DNA from: CAWIVJ01 sp963839525
Lineage (GTDB): Bacteria; Cyanobacteriota; Vampirovibrionia; Gastranaerophilales; Gastranaerophilaceae
Assembly: GCA_963839525.1 (NCBI GenBank)
Contig: CAWIVJ010000004.1
Span: 33,762-97,761, forward strand
DNA: 64,000 bases
Direction of reading: 5' to 3'
Position 1 is the stretch's first letter. Each line of letters opens with the position of its first letter. The notes below the pieces were generated by a model. The model was not told the DNA's origin, did no database searches, and worked only from the letters and a program-made list of their open reading frames with translations. Position numbers and translations under genes: made by a program. Shown here piece after piece: positions 34,750 to 44,037 of the stretch.

Positions 34750-35709
34750 ATGAAAGCAGTTGTATTTGATGAAAAATTAAAATTAGTTGACAATTACGAA
34801 AAACCTGTCCCACAAAAAGGTGAAGCGTTAATTAAAATAACTCTTGCAGGAATTTGCAATACAGATTATGAAATTACCAAAGGTTACATGGGATATAAAG
34901 GGATTTTAGGACATGAATTCGTTGGTATTGTTGAAGAAATTAATGATGAAGACAAGTCTCTTTTGGGCAAGAGAGTTGTCGGAGAAATAAATAACGGTTG
35001 CGGAGAATGTGATTTATGCCATAAAGGGCTTGAAAGACATTGTTTTAACCGTCAAACATTAGGTATTTGGAAAAAAGAAGGCTGTTTTGCACAATATTTA
35101 ACCTGGCCTTTAAAAACTTTACTTGAAGTTCCTGAAAATGTATCTGATGAACAGGCTGTATTTACAGAACCTTTAGCGGCAGGACTTGAAATCCTTGAAC
35201 AGCTTCACATTCAGCCGATTGAAAAAGTCATTATTTTAGGTGACGGTAAACTCGGTATTGCAACAGCTTTAGCTCTTAATGCCAGCAACATTGATGTTCT
35301 TCTTGTCGGAAAACATCAAAATAAACTTGATATAGCAAAAAAGCAAGGTGTGAAAACCAAATTACTGGGAGATTTAGAAATTAAAAAAGAATGGGATTTT
35401 GTTGTTGAAGCTACAGGTTCAATCTCAGGTTTTGAAACTGCTCTGGCTTTAACTAAACCACGCGGAACTCTGGTTTTAAAAAGCACAGTAGCAGCCTCCA
35501 AAGAATTTAATTTAGCGCCGATTGTAATTGATGAAATAAGAGTTCAGGGTTCACGCTGCGGCAGATTTGAGCCTGCTTTAAGATTATTGGCGTCCCAAAA
35601 AGTTAATTTTAAGCCCTTAATCTCGGGAATTTATCCTGTAGACAAAGCTATAGAAGCTTTTGAAAAAAACAAAGAAAAAGGTACTTTAAAAGTACTTATT
35701 AAATTTTAG
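34750..35709 (+). CDS. Zinc-dependent medium-chain alcohol dehydrogenase-like protein
   Basis: The 319-residue oxidoreductase has the catalytic zinc pattern (ICNTDYE and LGHEFVG), a structural zinc loop with four Cys (GCGECDLCHKGLERHC), an NAD(P)-binding segment IILGDGKLGIATALA, and a C-terminal MDR domain. Substrates of this class include threonine, sorbitol and other secondary alcohols; I cannot decide. ATG 34750 is preferred because AAGG lies 8-9 nt upstream; the ATG at 34741 would abut that site. The gene ends at a strong terminator. Confidence 0.87.
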   Translation: MKAVVFDEKLKLVDNYEKPVPQKGEALIKITLAGICNTDYEITKGYMGYKGILGHEFVGIVEEINDEDKSLLGKRVVGEINNGCGECDLCHKGLERHCFNRQTLGIWKKEGCFAQYLTWPLKTLLEVPENVSDEQAVFTEPLAAGLEILEQLHIQPIEKVIILGDGKLGIATALALNASNIDVLLVGKHQNKLDIAKKQGVKTKLLGDLEIKKEWDFVVEATGSISGFETALALTKPRGTLVLKSTVAASKEFNLAPIVIDEIRVQGSRCGRFEPALRLLASQKVNFKPLISGIYPVDKAIEAFEKNKEKGTLKVLIKF

Positions 35710-35723
35710 AAAAACATTAAATT

Positions 35724-35763
35724 AATTTAAAAAGAGTAGAAAATTTTCTACTCTTTTTAAATT
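35724..35763. terminator. Strong bidirectional terminator after the dehydrogenase gene
   Basis: AAAAAGAGTAGAAAA and TTTTCTACTCTTTTT form a perfect palindrome that extends to 20 bp per arm, with T-rich flanks on both strands. A second T run follows at 35763-35767. Confidence 0.85.
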
Positions 35764-35855
35764 TTTGATTAGTAATATTTTATAACCAACATGTGATTTG
35801 ATTTCTGCATGAATTCTAAGAAAATATTTAAATAAACATTAAGGAGCTTTAGAGA

Positions 35856-37112
35856 ATGCCGCCATTAAATATTAATGAAACAAATTTTTTAAATTTTTTG
35901 GATATAGAAAATGCTGATATAATGGAAAAAGCAAAAACTTTTGGAGAATACGCTGATTATTCAAGAAAGATAAAGCATGATTACTACAGAAGAGTATCTT
36001 TTGACGGTTCCGCTCCTGTTATAAAAATTATTGACAAACACACAGGCAAACCTAAAGAAATGATTTATATGGCTTCAAATGACTACCTAAATCTTACAAA
36101 GCATCCTCGTACAATTGAAGCAGGAAGAAAGGCTCTGGAAAAATACGGCTCGGGAGCAGGCAGCGTACCTCTTCTAGGCGGCACTTTTGATATACATATT
36201 GAACTGGAGAAAAAAATAGCAAAGTTTAAAGGCTGTGAAGATTCTATCCTCTATTCATCGGGTTATGGTGCCAATACAGGTTCTCTGCTCGGCTTATTAC
36301 AAGGTAAGGATATTGCCATTTTAGACAGACTTGTTCATGCCAGCATAATAGATGGATGCAGAGGAACAAATGTTAAATTTTTTAGACATAATGACTTAAA
36401 ATCACTTGAAAGAATCTTAATAAAAACAAAAAAAGAATATAGAACAAAACTTGTAATTGTTGACGGCGTTTATTCAATGGATGGGGATATCACACCGCTT
36501 GATAAACTGGTTGACCTTGTACATTCTTACGGTGCTTATCTGATGATAGACGAAGCACATGCAACAGGAGTAATCGGTGAACATGGAAGGGGAACACCCG
36601 AGCATTTTGGACTGGAAGGTAAAATAGATATAGTTGCCGGAACTTTCAGCAAAGCTCTTGGAACTGTAGGAGGATTTGTTGCAACTAATAAAGAGTTAGT
36701 AGAACTTTTGCATTTTTGCTCAAGAGCTTACATGTTTTCAACAGCGCCAACTCCTCAAGTTGTAGGCTCGTTAATTGAAGCTATCGATGTTATTGAATCT
36801 GAACCTCAGCTTCGTCAAAAATTATGGGAAAATATAAATTATTTCAGGAGAAATCTTTTAAATTTAGGATTTAATATAGGCAATTCTCAAACAGCTATTT
36901 TCCCAATTATAATAGGTGATGATTATAAAGTTAAAGAAGCCTGTAAAATGCTCCATGAGCGAGGAATTTACGCAAACCTTGTTTTATACCCGGCTGTTCC
37001 CAAAAAACTTGCCAGATTAAGATTAAGTTTAATGGCAGGACATACAAAAGTACACCTGGACAAAACACTTAATGCACTTGAAGAAGTAGGGAAAAAATTA
37101 TCGATTATTTAG
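35856..37112 (+). CDS. Alpha-oxoamine synthase (BioF/KBL/serine palmitoyltransferase family)
   Basis: The 418-residue PLP enzyme condenses an amino acid with an acyl-CoA or acyl-ACP, releasing CO2. Motifs are MASNDYLNLTKHP, the glycine-rich GSGAGSVPLLGGTFDIH, DEAHATGVIGEHGRG, and the PLP lysine in GTFSKALGTVGGF. An N-terminal ~45-residue extension (before RRVSFDG) is more like the serine-palmitoyl-transferase branch than BioF, but the substrate is undecided. No biotin or threonine-degradation genes adjoin it. AAGGAG precedes the ATG. Its 3' end overlaps rsmG by 8 nt. Confidence 0.88.
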   Translation: MPPLNINETNFLNFLDIENADIMEKAKTFGEYADYSRKIKHDYYRRVSFDGSAPVIKIIDKHTGKPKEMIYMASNDYLNLTKHPRTIEAGRKALEKYGSGAGSVPLLGGTFDIHIELEKKIAKFKGCEDSILYSSGYGANTGSLLGLLQGKDIAILDRLVHASIIDGCRGTNVKFFRHNDLKSLERILIKTKKEYRTKLVIVDGVYSMDGDITPLDKLVDLVHSYGAYLMIDEAHATGVIGEHGRGTPEHFGLEGKIDIVAGTFSKALGTVGGFVATNKELVELLHFCSRAYMFSTAPTPQVVGSLIEAIDVIESEPQLRQKLWENINYFRRNLLNLGFNIGNSQTAIFPIIIGDDYKVKEACKMLHERGIYANLVLYPAVPKKLARLRLSLMAGHTKVHLDKTLNALEEVGKKLSII

Positions 37113-37743
37113 TAAAGATTATAAGATTTCTCTCATGAATTTTTTCTAACGGCAAAATATATTCAATTATGTCAAAAATTTCTACACCAAGTTTCTTGAT
37201 TATTTTTTTTGACGCTCTTAATTCATCCATTGCCTTTTTAGATTTGTATGCGATAAAATAGCCTCCGTCATTTAAATGCGGAACAGCATATTTTAAAATA
37301 AGCTCTAAAGAAGCAACTGCTCTTGTTGTTACATAATCGTATTTTTCTTTAATATTTTCAACTCTGTCACATATTGGAAATAAATTTTTTAAATTCAGCT
37401 CATCTTTAATTTCCTTAATTACATTAATTTTTTTCCTTATACTATCAATAGGATAAACATTAAGATTTTCGTAAAGAATGGCAACAGGAATTGAAGGAAA
37501 ACCTCCACCTGTACCAATATCAAGCAAAGTTTCTCCGTCTTTTGGTTTCAAGAACTTATTTATCGCAAGTGAATCAAAAATATGTTTTTCAAACAAGAAT
37601 TTCTCATCATTCTTAGAAATCAGGTTTACGTGCGAATTTTTCTTCAGAAAAATTCGCACGTAATTATCAAAAACAATTGCTTTCTCATCACTTAAATTAA
37701 TATTTAATTCTTCTTTTAAAATCTTTTTTTGATTTTTATTCAT
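37105..37743 (-). CDS. rsmG: 16S rRNA (guanine527-N7)-methyltransferase
   Basis: The 212-residue SAM-dependent enzyme modifies the 530 loop of 16S rRNA. It has the SAM motif LLDIGTGGGFPSIPVAI, the NLISKNDE segment, the TTRAVASLELIL motif and a C-terminal ERNLIIFTK. It starts within the last codons of the STAND/TPR gene (8-nt overlap), so translation is coupled. A perfect hairpin (37629-37660) lies in its coding region. Confidence 0.93.
   Translation of the reverse strand: MNKNQKKILKEELNINLSDEKAIVFDNYVRIFLKKNSHVNLISKNDEKFLFEKHIFDSLAINKFLKPKDGETLLDIGTGGGFPSIPVAILYENLNVYPIDSIRKKINVIKEIKDELNLKNLFPICDRVENIKEKYDYVTTRAVASLELILKYAVPHLNDGGYFIAYKSKKAMDELRASKKIIKKLGVEIFDIIEYILPLEKIHERNLIIFTK
37629..37660. 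repeat. Perfect 14-bp inverted repeat inside rsmG
   Basis: CGTGCGAATTTTTC - TTCA - GAAAAATTCGCACG, fully within coding sequence near the 5' end of rsmG. The stem is perfect, with a tetraloop. Confidence 0.88.
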
Positions 37744-40159
37744 TATTTTGCTTTCTGATAATATCAGCTAAATTATCAAATTTTTCAGCACCCAGCCTAA
37801 GCTTAATATCATTAATTCTTACATTAATCTTATAAATATTATCTTGGCTTAAATTATTTTGAGCCATATCAAGTGCTTTCAGATAATATTTTAAAGCTAT
37901 TTCGTTTTGTTTCATATCATAATGGAAGTCCCCCAACTCTAAAGAAGCAGATATAATGTAGAAAATATCTTTTGTTTTCTTGGCAGAGTCAAGAGAAATT
38001 TTAAAATATTCAAGTGCTTTTTCAGGTTGACTCCTTTTTAAAATTGATGCCAATTTTGAAGCTGAATAGTAGGTTCCTTCAAAGTTATCACCTTTTTTAT
38101 CGGTTTCATAAGCTTTTGTATAATTATTTAAAGTTTTTTCTATATCGTTTCTTTCCAAATATAAAGCAGCTATGTTGGAATAAGAAGATGATAGGAATTT
38201 ATTATTTTTAAAATCCCCACCTAAGTTTATACACTTGTTATAAAATTCCATTGCAATTTCTATTTCATTTTTATCATCCAGAATAAGAGCATATTTAAAA
38301 TAAAGCTCAGATAAAATTTCTATGCTCATCATTTCACCTGCCGCGCCAATAGCCAACTTGTAATACTCAAGTGCTTTTTGAGAATTAGAAGAATCTTCTT
38401 CCATATTTGCCAGCTGAATGTAAGATTTAACAATAAGTACATCACTACTTTCTCCTGACTTAGTAATTTCAATAAAAATTTCTTTTGCTTTTTCAATTTT
38501 GTAAGTCTCATAAAAAATTCTTGCTATGTTAAATCTTATTTGGTTTACTTTCACAAAATTTTGACTATTTTCATAAAAATTTTCGGCTAATTCATAATAT
38601 TTAAGAGAATTTTCATATTCTGCTATTTTTTGATAAGCATGCGCCAATTTTGTGTAAATTACAGGTAAATACAACTGGAAATCGTTATCGTTTTTCATTA
38701 AAAGAACTTTTTGGCATAATTCAATAACTCTGGCATATTGATAAGATGCTTCGGACTTTTTTATTAAAGTTAAAATTTCTTTTAATGTAAAAGATTTTTC
38801 TTCTTTAATTTTTTCTTCTTGACCGGTTTCTTTTTTTTGGAAAGGTAAATTATCTATATTAATACTGATATTTTTTCTTTGCGTAAGATCCAACTTAGAT
38901 TTGTCCTCTTTTTGAAACTCTGTTTTATCTTCCACTTTTTGAGGTATTTTTTCCTCCAATTCAAAGACTTTTGAATAGGATAAATAATTAATGTCAATCG
39001 CCGGAGTATCTTCTATTTTAGGTTTTTTGGGGAGAAACCTGTTATGATATTCTATTTCTTTTCTCATTGTTTGTCTGGACACGCAAATATCTCGCTCTAA
39101 AGGCTTCAAAGGTAATTGGGTTAAGTACAAATCAATTATATACTGCCTGATTTTTTGCAATACATGTGAGGAAGTTGTTTCATCTGCCTCCTCCTTCAAA
39201 TAGTCCTGAACATAAATATTTGAATCATCCCGGATAATAATAAGATTTTCAATTAGAAAATTAATCTCTTTTTCTTTGTAAAAATTCAATTTTCTCAACA
39301 AATGAAAATTTATCGGATGCCTTATCATTACCAAAAACCAGAATAAATTCCTTGCTGTCGCAGGAACTAATTTTGAAGCTTGCTTTTCAAGAAAATTAGA
39401 GAAAGGAAGATAGCTCTCTTTTAATCTTGTTAGAAAATCCATTAATGATAAATCTTCGAGTTTCATTAATCTTATTGAAAGTGCTGTAAAAAAATAATAG
39501 CCGCGGGTATGCTTGTAAAACTCATCTAAAATAATTGTTGAAAATTTAATTTTTTCTGATTTTAAATATTTTTCAAAAATTTCTCTCTCCAGTGCAAACG
39601 TTGTTACTCTTTCAATGTTAATATTCTGGAAATACTTACTCTCAAATGTTCTTCCTATTATAATAATTTTAACTTTTTGCATGGAATTCAGGTGAAAAAT
39701 AAAATCCAGAATTTCCTGACGGTTTTCTTCCAAAACAGATTCAAACGAGTCCAGTATAATAACAAAAGGTTTTTCTATTTGAGAAAAATAAGAATTAACT
39801 TTTTGTGTAAAATTTTCGGTCTTAACTTTTGGCTCAAAAATTATATTTTGCGCTGATAATTTTTTAAAATCACTAAAAAACGATAATAAAATATCATCCA
39901 GAACCGTAGAATTAAAACAATTATATTTAAAAACAAGCGTTTCCGGAGATAAAAAAGCAATCGAATAATTTACAATCTCTGCTTTACCTGTACCTAAAAA
40001 TCCGTTAACATAAAGAAGGTTTATATTACTCTTATAAAAATTATAAATTTTTTCAATTTGAGATACATTATTCTCAAGCAAAAAAGAATTTATATCTTTT
40101 CTATCCTGAAGCAAAAGTTCTTTCGGATCCAAAAAAATATTTAAAAAATCGTATGCCAT
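37736..40159 (-). CDS. STAND-type P-loop ATPase with C-terminal TPR array
   Basis: The 807-residue protein has a P-loop domain (Walker A GFLGTGKAE at residues 53-61, with Ala where Ser/Thr is usual; Walker B FVIILDSFE at 132-140; sensor-like IIIIGRT), a helical middle part, a Lys/Glu-rich linker near residues 400-460, and about eight TPR units in the C-terminal 350 residues. STAND proteins switch conformation on ligand binding to the repeats. A TAAAAT box lies 6 nt before the ATG and no Shine-Dalgarno is seen. rsmG is coupled downstream. The ligand is unknown. Confidence 0.8.
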   Translation of the reverse strand: MAYDFLNIFLDPKELLLQDRKDINSFLLENNVSQIEKIYNFYKSNINLLYVNGFLGTGKAEIVNYSIAFLSPETLVFKYNCFNSTVLDDILLSFFSDFKKLSAQNIIFEPKVKTENFTQKVNSYFSQIEKPFVIILDSFESVLEENRQEILDFIFHLNSMQKVKIIIIGRTFESKYFQNINIERVTTFALEREIFEKYLKSEKIKFSTIILDEFYKHTRGYYFFTALSIRLMKLEDLSLMDFLTRLKESYLPFSNFLEKQASKLVPATARNLFWFLVMIRHPINFHLLRKLNFYKEKEINFLIENLIIIRDDSNIYVQDYLKEEADETTSSHVLQKIRQYIIDLYLTQLPLKPLERDICVSRQTMRKEIEYHNRFLPKKPKIEDTPAIDINYLSYSKVFELEEKIPQKVEDKTEFQKEDKSKLDLTQRKNISINIDNLPFQKKETGQEEKIKEEKSFTLKEILTLIKKSEASYQYARVIELCQKVLLMKNDNDFQLYLPVIYTKLAHAYQKIAEYENSLKYYELAENFYENSQNFVKVNQIRFNIARIFYETYKIEKAKEIFIEITKSGESSDVLIVKSYIQLANMEEDSSNSQKALEYYKLAIGAAGEMMSIEILSELYFKYALILDDKNEIEIAMEFYNKCINLGGDFKNNKFLSSSYSNIAALYLERNDIEKTLNNYTKAYETDKKGDNFEGTYYSASKLASILKRSQPEKALEYFKISLDSAKKTKDIFYIISASLELGDFHYDMKQNEIALKYYLKALDMAQNNLSQDNIYKINVRINDIKLRLGAEKFDNLADIIRKQNNE

Positions 40160-40427
40160 AGAGTTATTTTATATTATTTTAATACTTTTGGCAATTTTTA
40201 TCAGGGTATCTATTAGAGGATTCTTTATTTTATTAACTAAAAGGCAAACATGTTAACAAATGTAAATACGCTTTTTCCCCTATAGAAAAAGGGGGTTAAC
40301 GAATTATAAGAAAAAACTTTCATTTACAAGGCAAATTTTTCTAACCATAATCGTTATAATATATAAGAAGGTTTTTTAATGTATAGATTATTTTAAAAAA
40401 ATTTATATAAAAGAAAGGTTGTGGAAA
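40160..40427. other. Divergent intergenic region
   Basis: It contains a TATAAT box at 40355-40360 that probably serves the rightward gene, and a C/G-run hairpin (CCCC and GGGG arms near 40277-40297). No small gene or known RNA is visible. Confidence 0.4.
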
Positions 40428-41242
40428 ATGACAGTAAGTTCAGCAAATGAAAGAAGACAAGGTATGAATCCCTTAATACCTTTGGCTGGAGCAGCTGCAG
40501 GCGCAGGCATAGGAGGTTATGGTATAGGAAGACCGGCTAACTCAAAAGATTTTTTAAAGGCTTTAAGTGAAGAAAGTGATAAATTTGAGAAAATGGCGGA
40601 TAAAATAAAAGATGCTACAGCAGAGCAAAAAAATTCAATAAAAGAGGCTTTAGAAAAGCTTGCGGATAAAACTGTCGATACAAAAGCAGAAGAAATCCTT
40701 AAAAAGACTTATAAAGAAGCAACAGAGGTCTCTGTAAAAAGTTTCTTAGAATTAGGAAAGGCAAAGAACTTGCTGATTTCGAAAAAGCTGTTAATACAAA
40801 AGCAGGGAAAATTCCAAAGCATGAACAGTTTCTTGCTAAATTAACAGAAAATCACAAAAAGGCTAAAGAAGTTCTTGAATCAGCAGATGAAGCTGGAAAA
40901 GTAGCAGCAGAGACAGCTGAGAAAACGGCTAAAGAATATTTAAATACATTTACTGAAAAACTTAAGAACTATAAAAATAAAGTAAATGGAGCTCAAGGAA
41001 AACTTGATTTTGTAAAAAGCGCAGCAACAGAGCAAGGTATGCTTTCAAGGGAGGCTTTGAAAGGGTATCACAAAGGAAAAATTAAAGCAGATGGCTTAAA
41101 ACAAATTGATGATGTATTAGCTAAATTTAAAGAACTGCCAAAAACACTTTGTGCTAAGAAATTAGCAATAGGTGCGGGTATAGGGCTTGTAATCGGGCTT
41201 ATTTTAGCCAAGCTTTTTGCACCTAAAAAACAGACTGCTTAA
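40428..41242 (+). pseudogene. Ala/Lys-rich helical membrane-associated protein, one frameshift
   Basis: Two frames join into one ~271-residue protein: frame 1 to about residue 115 (...KSFLELGKAK), frame 2 from ELADFEKAVNTKAG to the end. One A missing from an AAAA run near 40767 explains the break. The protein has an N-terminal glycine-zipper segment (LIPLAGAAAGAGIGGYGIG), a long amphipathic Ala/Lys/Glu helix region, and a C-terminal membrane segment (IGAGIGLVIGLILAKLF) followed by a basic tail. No family is recognised; the layout is similar to the protein at 59079-60035. It ends at a terminator. Confidence 0.7.
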
Positions 41243-41262
41243 TAAAAAAATATAAATTTAAT

Positions 41263-41299
41263 AAAAAAGAAATCGGTCTTTTTGACTGGTTTCTTTTTT
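41263..41299 (+). terminator. Rho-independent terminator upstream of gyrB
   Basis: AAAAAAGAAATCGGTC and GACTGGTTTCTTTTTT pair over 16 bp with two G-U pairs around a T5 loop; the T6 at the 3' end of the stem supplies the U tract. Confidence 0.8.
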
Positions 41300-41339
41300 A
41301 TATATTACGTAACAAAATCATGCCAAAATCTTTTGTTTG

Positions 41340-41416
41340 TGCTATGATTAAGTGAAAAGTGAGGCGTGAAAAGTGAAGAAAATTGACCTTCACACTTTAC
41401 TGCTCGCTTTTCGCTT
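41340..41416 (+). promoter_or_regulatory. gyrB extended -10 promoter and 29-nt-arm leader hairpin
   Basis: TG-C-TATGAT at 41340-41348 is an extended -10 box. Directly after it, 41350-41378 and 41388-41416 form an imperfect inverted repeat of 29 nt per arm (about 22 matches, two of the differences G-U) around a 9-nt loop. The start codon follows at 41460 with AGGGAG. The hairpin would lie at the 5' end of the gyrB mRNA. Confidence 0.55.
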
Positions 41417-41459
41417 AGGGAGTATGGCGGGTTTTAGCCCGTTAAGACAGGGAGAAATA

Positions 41460-43919
41460 ATGACAACAGAAACAAATCAAGGTGTAAATAACGATTACGG
41501 TGCAAGTAATATTAGAGTTTTGGAAGGGTTGGAAGCTGTAAGACTGCGTCCCGGCATGTATATAGGCTCAACTTCACAAAGAGGTTTACACCACTGTATA
41601 TATGAAATTGTAGACAATTCAATTGATGAATCTTTAGCCGGATATTGTAATGAAATAAGAGTCATGGTAAATCATGACAACAGTGTGACTGTAGAAGATA
41701 ACGGGCGTGGAATTCCGGTAGACATCAAGCCGGACAGCGGAAAATCTGCTTTAGAAATTGTTCATACTATTCTCCATGCCGGCGGAAAGTTTGGTGACGG
41801 AGGTTATAAAGTATCGGGCGGACTTCATGGTGTAGGCGCATCTGTTGTAAACGCTTTATCTGAAAAAATGATTGTTGAAGTTTCACGTCAGGGACATGTT
41901 TGGCGTCAGGAATATATGAGAGGAGAGCCTTCTACACCGGTTGAAAAGACAAAAGAAACAGATAAAACCGGAACAAAAACAACTTTTTGGCCTGATCCTG
42001 AAATATTTACAGAAACAACCGATATAGATAAAGATGTCATTAAAAACAGAATTCGTGAAATGGCATTCTTGAACAAAGGATTAAAAATAGTATTTATTGA
42101 CGGAAAAACTCTTGAAGAGCAAGTATTTCACTATGAAGGCGGTATTGGAAGCTATGTTGAATTTTTAAACAAAAATAAAACCGTTTTATTTGCAAACACA
42201 ATTTACATGGAAAAAACCATCGATAATATTCTTGTTGAAGTTGCAATGCAATACACAGATGCTTACAATGAAAGTGTTTTATCTTTTGCAAACAATATTA
42301 ACACACATCATGGCGGAACTCACTTAACAGGTTTTAGAAACGCTATTACAAGGGTGTTGAATGATTATGCCCGCAGAAATAATTTAATAAAAGAGTCTGA
42401 ACAAAACCTCTCCGGGGATGATGCAAGAGAAGGTTTAACGGCTATTGTCAGCGTAAAACTTCCTAACCCTGAGTTTGAAGGTCAGACAAAAGAAAAATTG
42501 GGCAATCAGGAAGCTATGAGTGCGGTTCAAGATGTCGTACGTGATAAACTTCAAGAATGGCTTGAATTCAATCCTAAAGTAGCAAAAACAATTATTGAAA
42601 AAACCCTTCAAGCACAGCGTGCAAGAGAAGCTGCAAGAAAAGCAAGGGAATTAACCAGAAGAAAATCTGTTCTGGAAAATTCGACTTTACCCGGAAAACT
42701 TGCAGACTGTTCTAACCGCGAACCTGAAAAATGCGAAATTTACATAGTGGAGGGAGATTCAGCGGGAGGTTCCGCAAAGCAAGGCAGAAACAGAATGTTT
42801 CAAGCTATTTTACCTCTTCGAGGTAAAATCCTCAATGTTGAGCGTGCAAGACTTGACAAAATTTACGGAAATAATGAAATTCAGGCAATGGTTCAAGCAT
42901 TTGGAATTAATATAAGCAAGAATGAAGACGAAGTTGAACTTGAAAAACTTAGATACCATAAAATTATTATTATGACAGATGCGGACGTTGACGGAGCCCA
43001 TATAAGAACACTTCTTTTAACATTTTTCTTCAGATACGCAAAACCTTTAATAGATAACGGTTATGTCTACATTGCACAACCGCCTTTATATAAGGTTACA
43101 AGCGGAAAAACATCTGAATATTTATATGATGAAAAGGCTTTGGATAAACTACTGAGAGAACGGGGAGTTAAAGGACTTTGTCTGTGTGACAAAACTAAAA
43201 CCAAAGTTTGCTCAGAATCTGCATTTATCGAATTAATAGCAAATATGTCAGCTTATTATAATTCTTACAACAATCCTATCTTGAACTCAATTCCGGCGAT
43301 AATGCTTCGAGGATTAGTTCGTTCCGGCATAGAATTTGAAGATTTTGAAAGCCAGGATAAGATGAACAGCATTATTGATTACCTGAATAAATACTTAAAG
43401 GATCATGCTGCGAATTACAATGCACAGGAAGCAGAAAATTATTCGGTTGAATTAAAATATAACCCTGAAAATGCAAAATACAACATAAAATTAATTCTGG
43501 GTGAAGATTTAGAATCTGTTTTAATAACCTCAAACATAATTAAAAGTTCAGAGTATAAAAGATTAAAAACAGCTTATCCTTTAATTAGAAATTTCTTGAT
43601 TGAAGAAGAAGAAAAGCTTATTCTTGAAACAGATTCCGAACAAATAGAAATTAATTCTTTTGCAGATTTACAAAGAATCATTGAAGAAAAAGGTCAAAAA
43701 GGCTTACAACTGCAACGTTTTAAAGGTCTTGGCGAAATGATGCCTCAACAATTATGGGAAACTACAATGGATCCGCAAACAAGAACTTTAAAGCAAGTAA
43801 GTATTGAAGATGCAATCTTAGCAGATCAGCTTTTCGATATATTAATGGGCGATAAAGTTGAACCCCGTAGAGATTTTATTGAATCAAATGCGGTTTATGC
43901 AATAAATATTGATACGTAA
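41460..43919 (+). CDS. gyrB: DNA gyrase subunit B
   Basis: The 819-residue ATPase subunit supplies energy for negative supercoiling. It has the GHKL ATPase motifs (IVDNSIDES, DNGRGIP, GGLHGVGASVVNAL), the transducer segment with HHGGTH, the TOPRIM motifs EGDSAGGSAKQGRNR and DADVDGAHI, and the C-terminal QRFKGLGEMMPQQLWETTMDP (abbreviated). A ~170-residue insertion interrupts the TOPRIM region, as in longer GyrB forms. ATG 41460 is chosen for its AGGGAG site; the frame upstream to 41373 runs through a leader hairpin. gyrA is not nearby. Confidence 0.96.
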   Translation: MTTETNQGVNNDYGASNIRVLEGLEAVRLRPGMYIGSTSQRGLHHCIYEIVDNSIDESLAGYCNEIRVMVNHDNSVTVEDNGRGIPVDIKPDSGKSALEIVHTILHAGGKFGDGGYKVSGGLHGVGASVVNALSEKMIVEVSRQGHVWRQEYMRGEPSTPVEKTKETDKTGTKTTFWPDPEIFTETTDIDKDVIKNRIREMAFLNKGLKIVFIDGKTLEEQVFHYEGGIGSYVEFLNKNKTVLFANTIYMEKTIDNILVEVAMQYTDAYNESVLSFANNINTHHGGTHLTGFRNAITRVLNDYARRNNLIKESEQNLSGDDAREGLTAIVSVKLPNPEFEGQTKEKLGNQEAMSAVQDVVRDKLQEWLEFNPKVAKTIIEKTLQAQRAREAARKARELTRRKSVLENSTLPGKLADCSNREPEKCEIYIVEGDSAGGSAKQGRNRMFQAILPLRGKILNVERARLDKIYGNNEIQAMVQAFGINISKNEDEVELEKLRYHKIIIMTDADVDGAHIRTLLLTFFFRYAKPLIDNGYVYIAQPPLYKVTSGKTSEYLYDEKALDKLLRERGVKGLCLCDKTKTKVCSESAFIELIANMSAYYNSYNNPILNSIPAIMLRGLVRSGIEFEDFESQDKMNSIIDYLNKYLKDHAANYNAQEAENYSVELKYNPENAKYNIKLILGEDLESVLITSNIIKSSEYKRLKTAYPLIRNFLIEEEEKLILETDSEQIEINSFADLQRIIEEKGQKGLQLQRFKGLGEMMPQQLWETTMDPQTRTLKQVSIEDAILADQLFDILMGDKVEPRRDFIESNAVYAINIDT

Positions 43920-43926
43920 TGATGTA

Positions 43927-44004
43927 ACGTCATGCTGAACTTGTTTTCAGCATCTTATCAACGTACTAAGTTGGACAGATTCTGAAATGAGTTCGGAATG
44001 ACGT
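43927..44004. repeat. Double-hairpin dispersed repeat, copy 2
   Basis: Bounded by ACGTCAT and ATGACGT; the arms fold as GCTGAA-CTTGTT-TTCAGC and TCTGAA-ATGAG-TTCGGA. It lies between gyrB and adk, which run in the same direction. Confidence 0.8.
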
Positions 44005-44037
44005 CCTTGTAAATACATATTATAAGGAATTAGAGAA

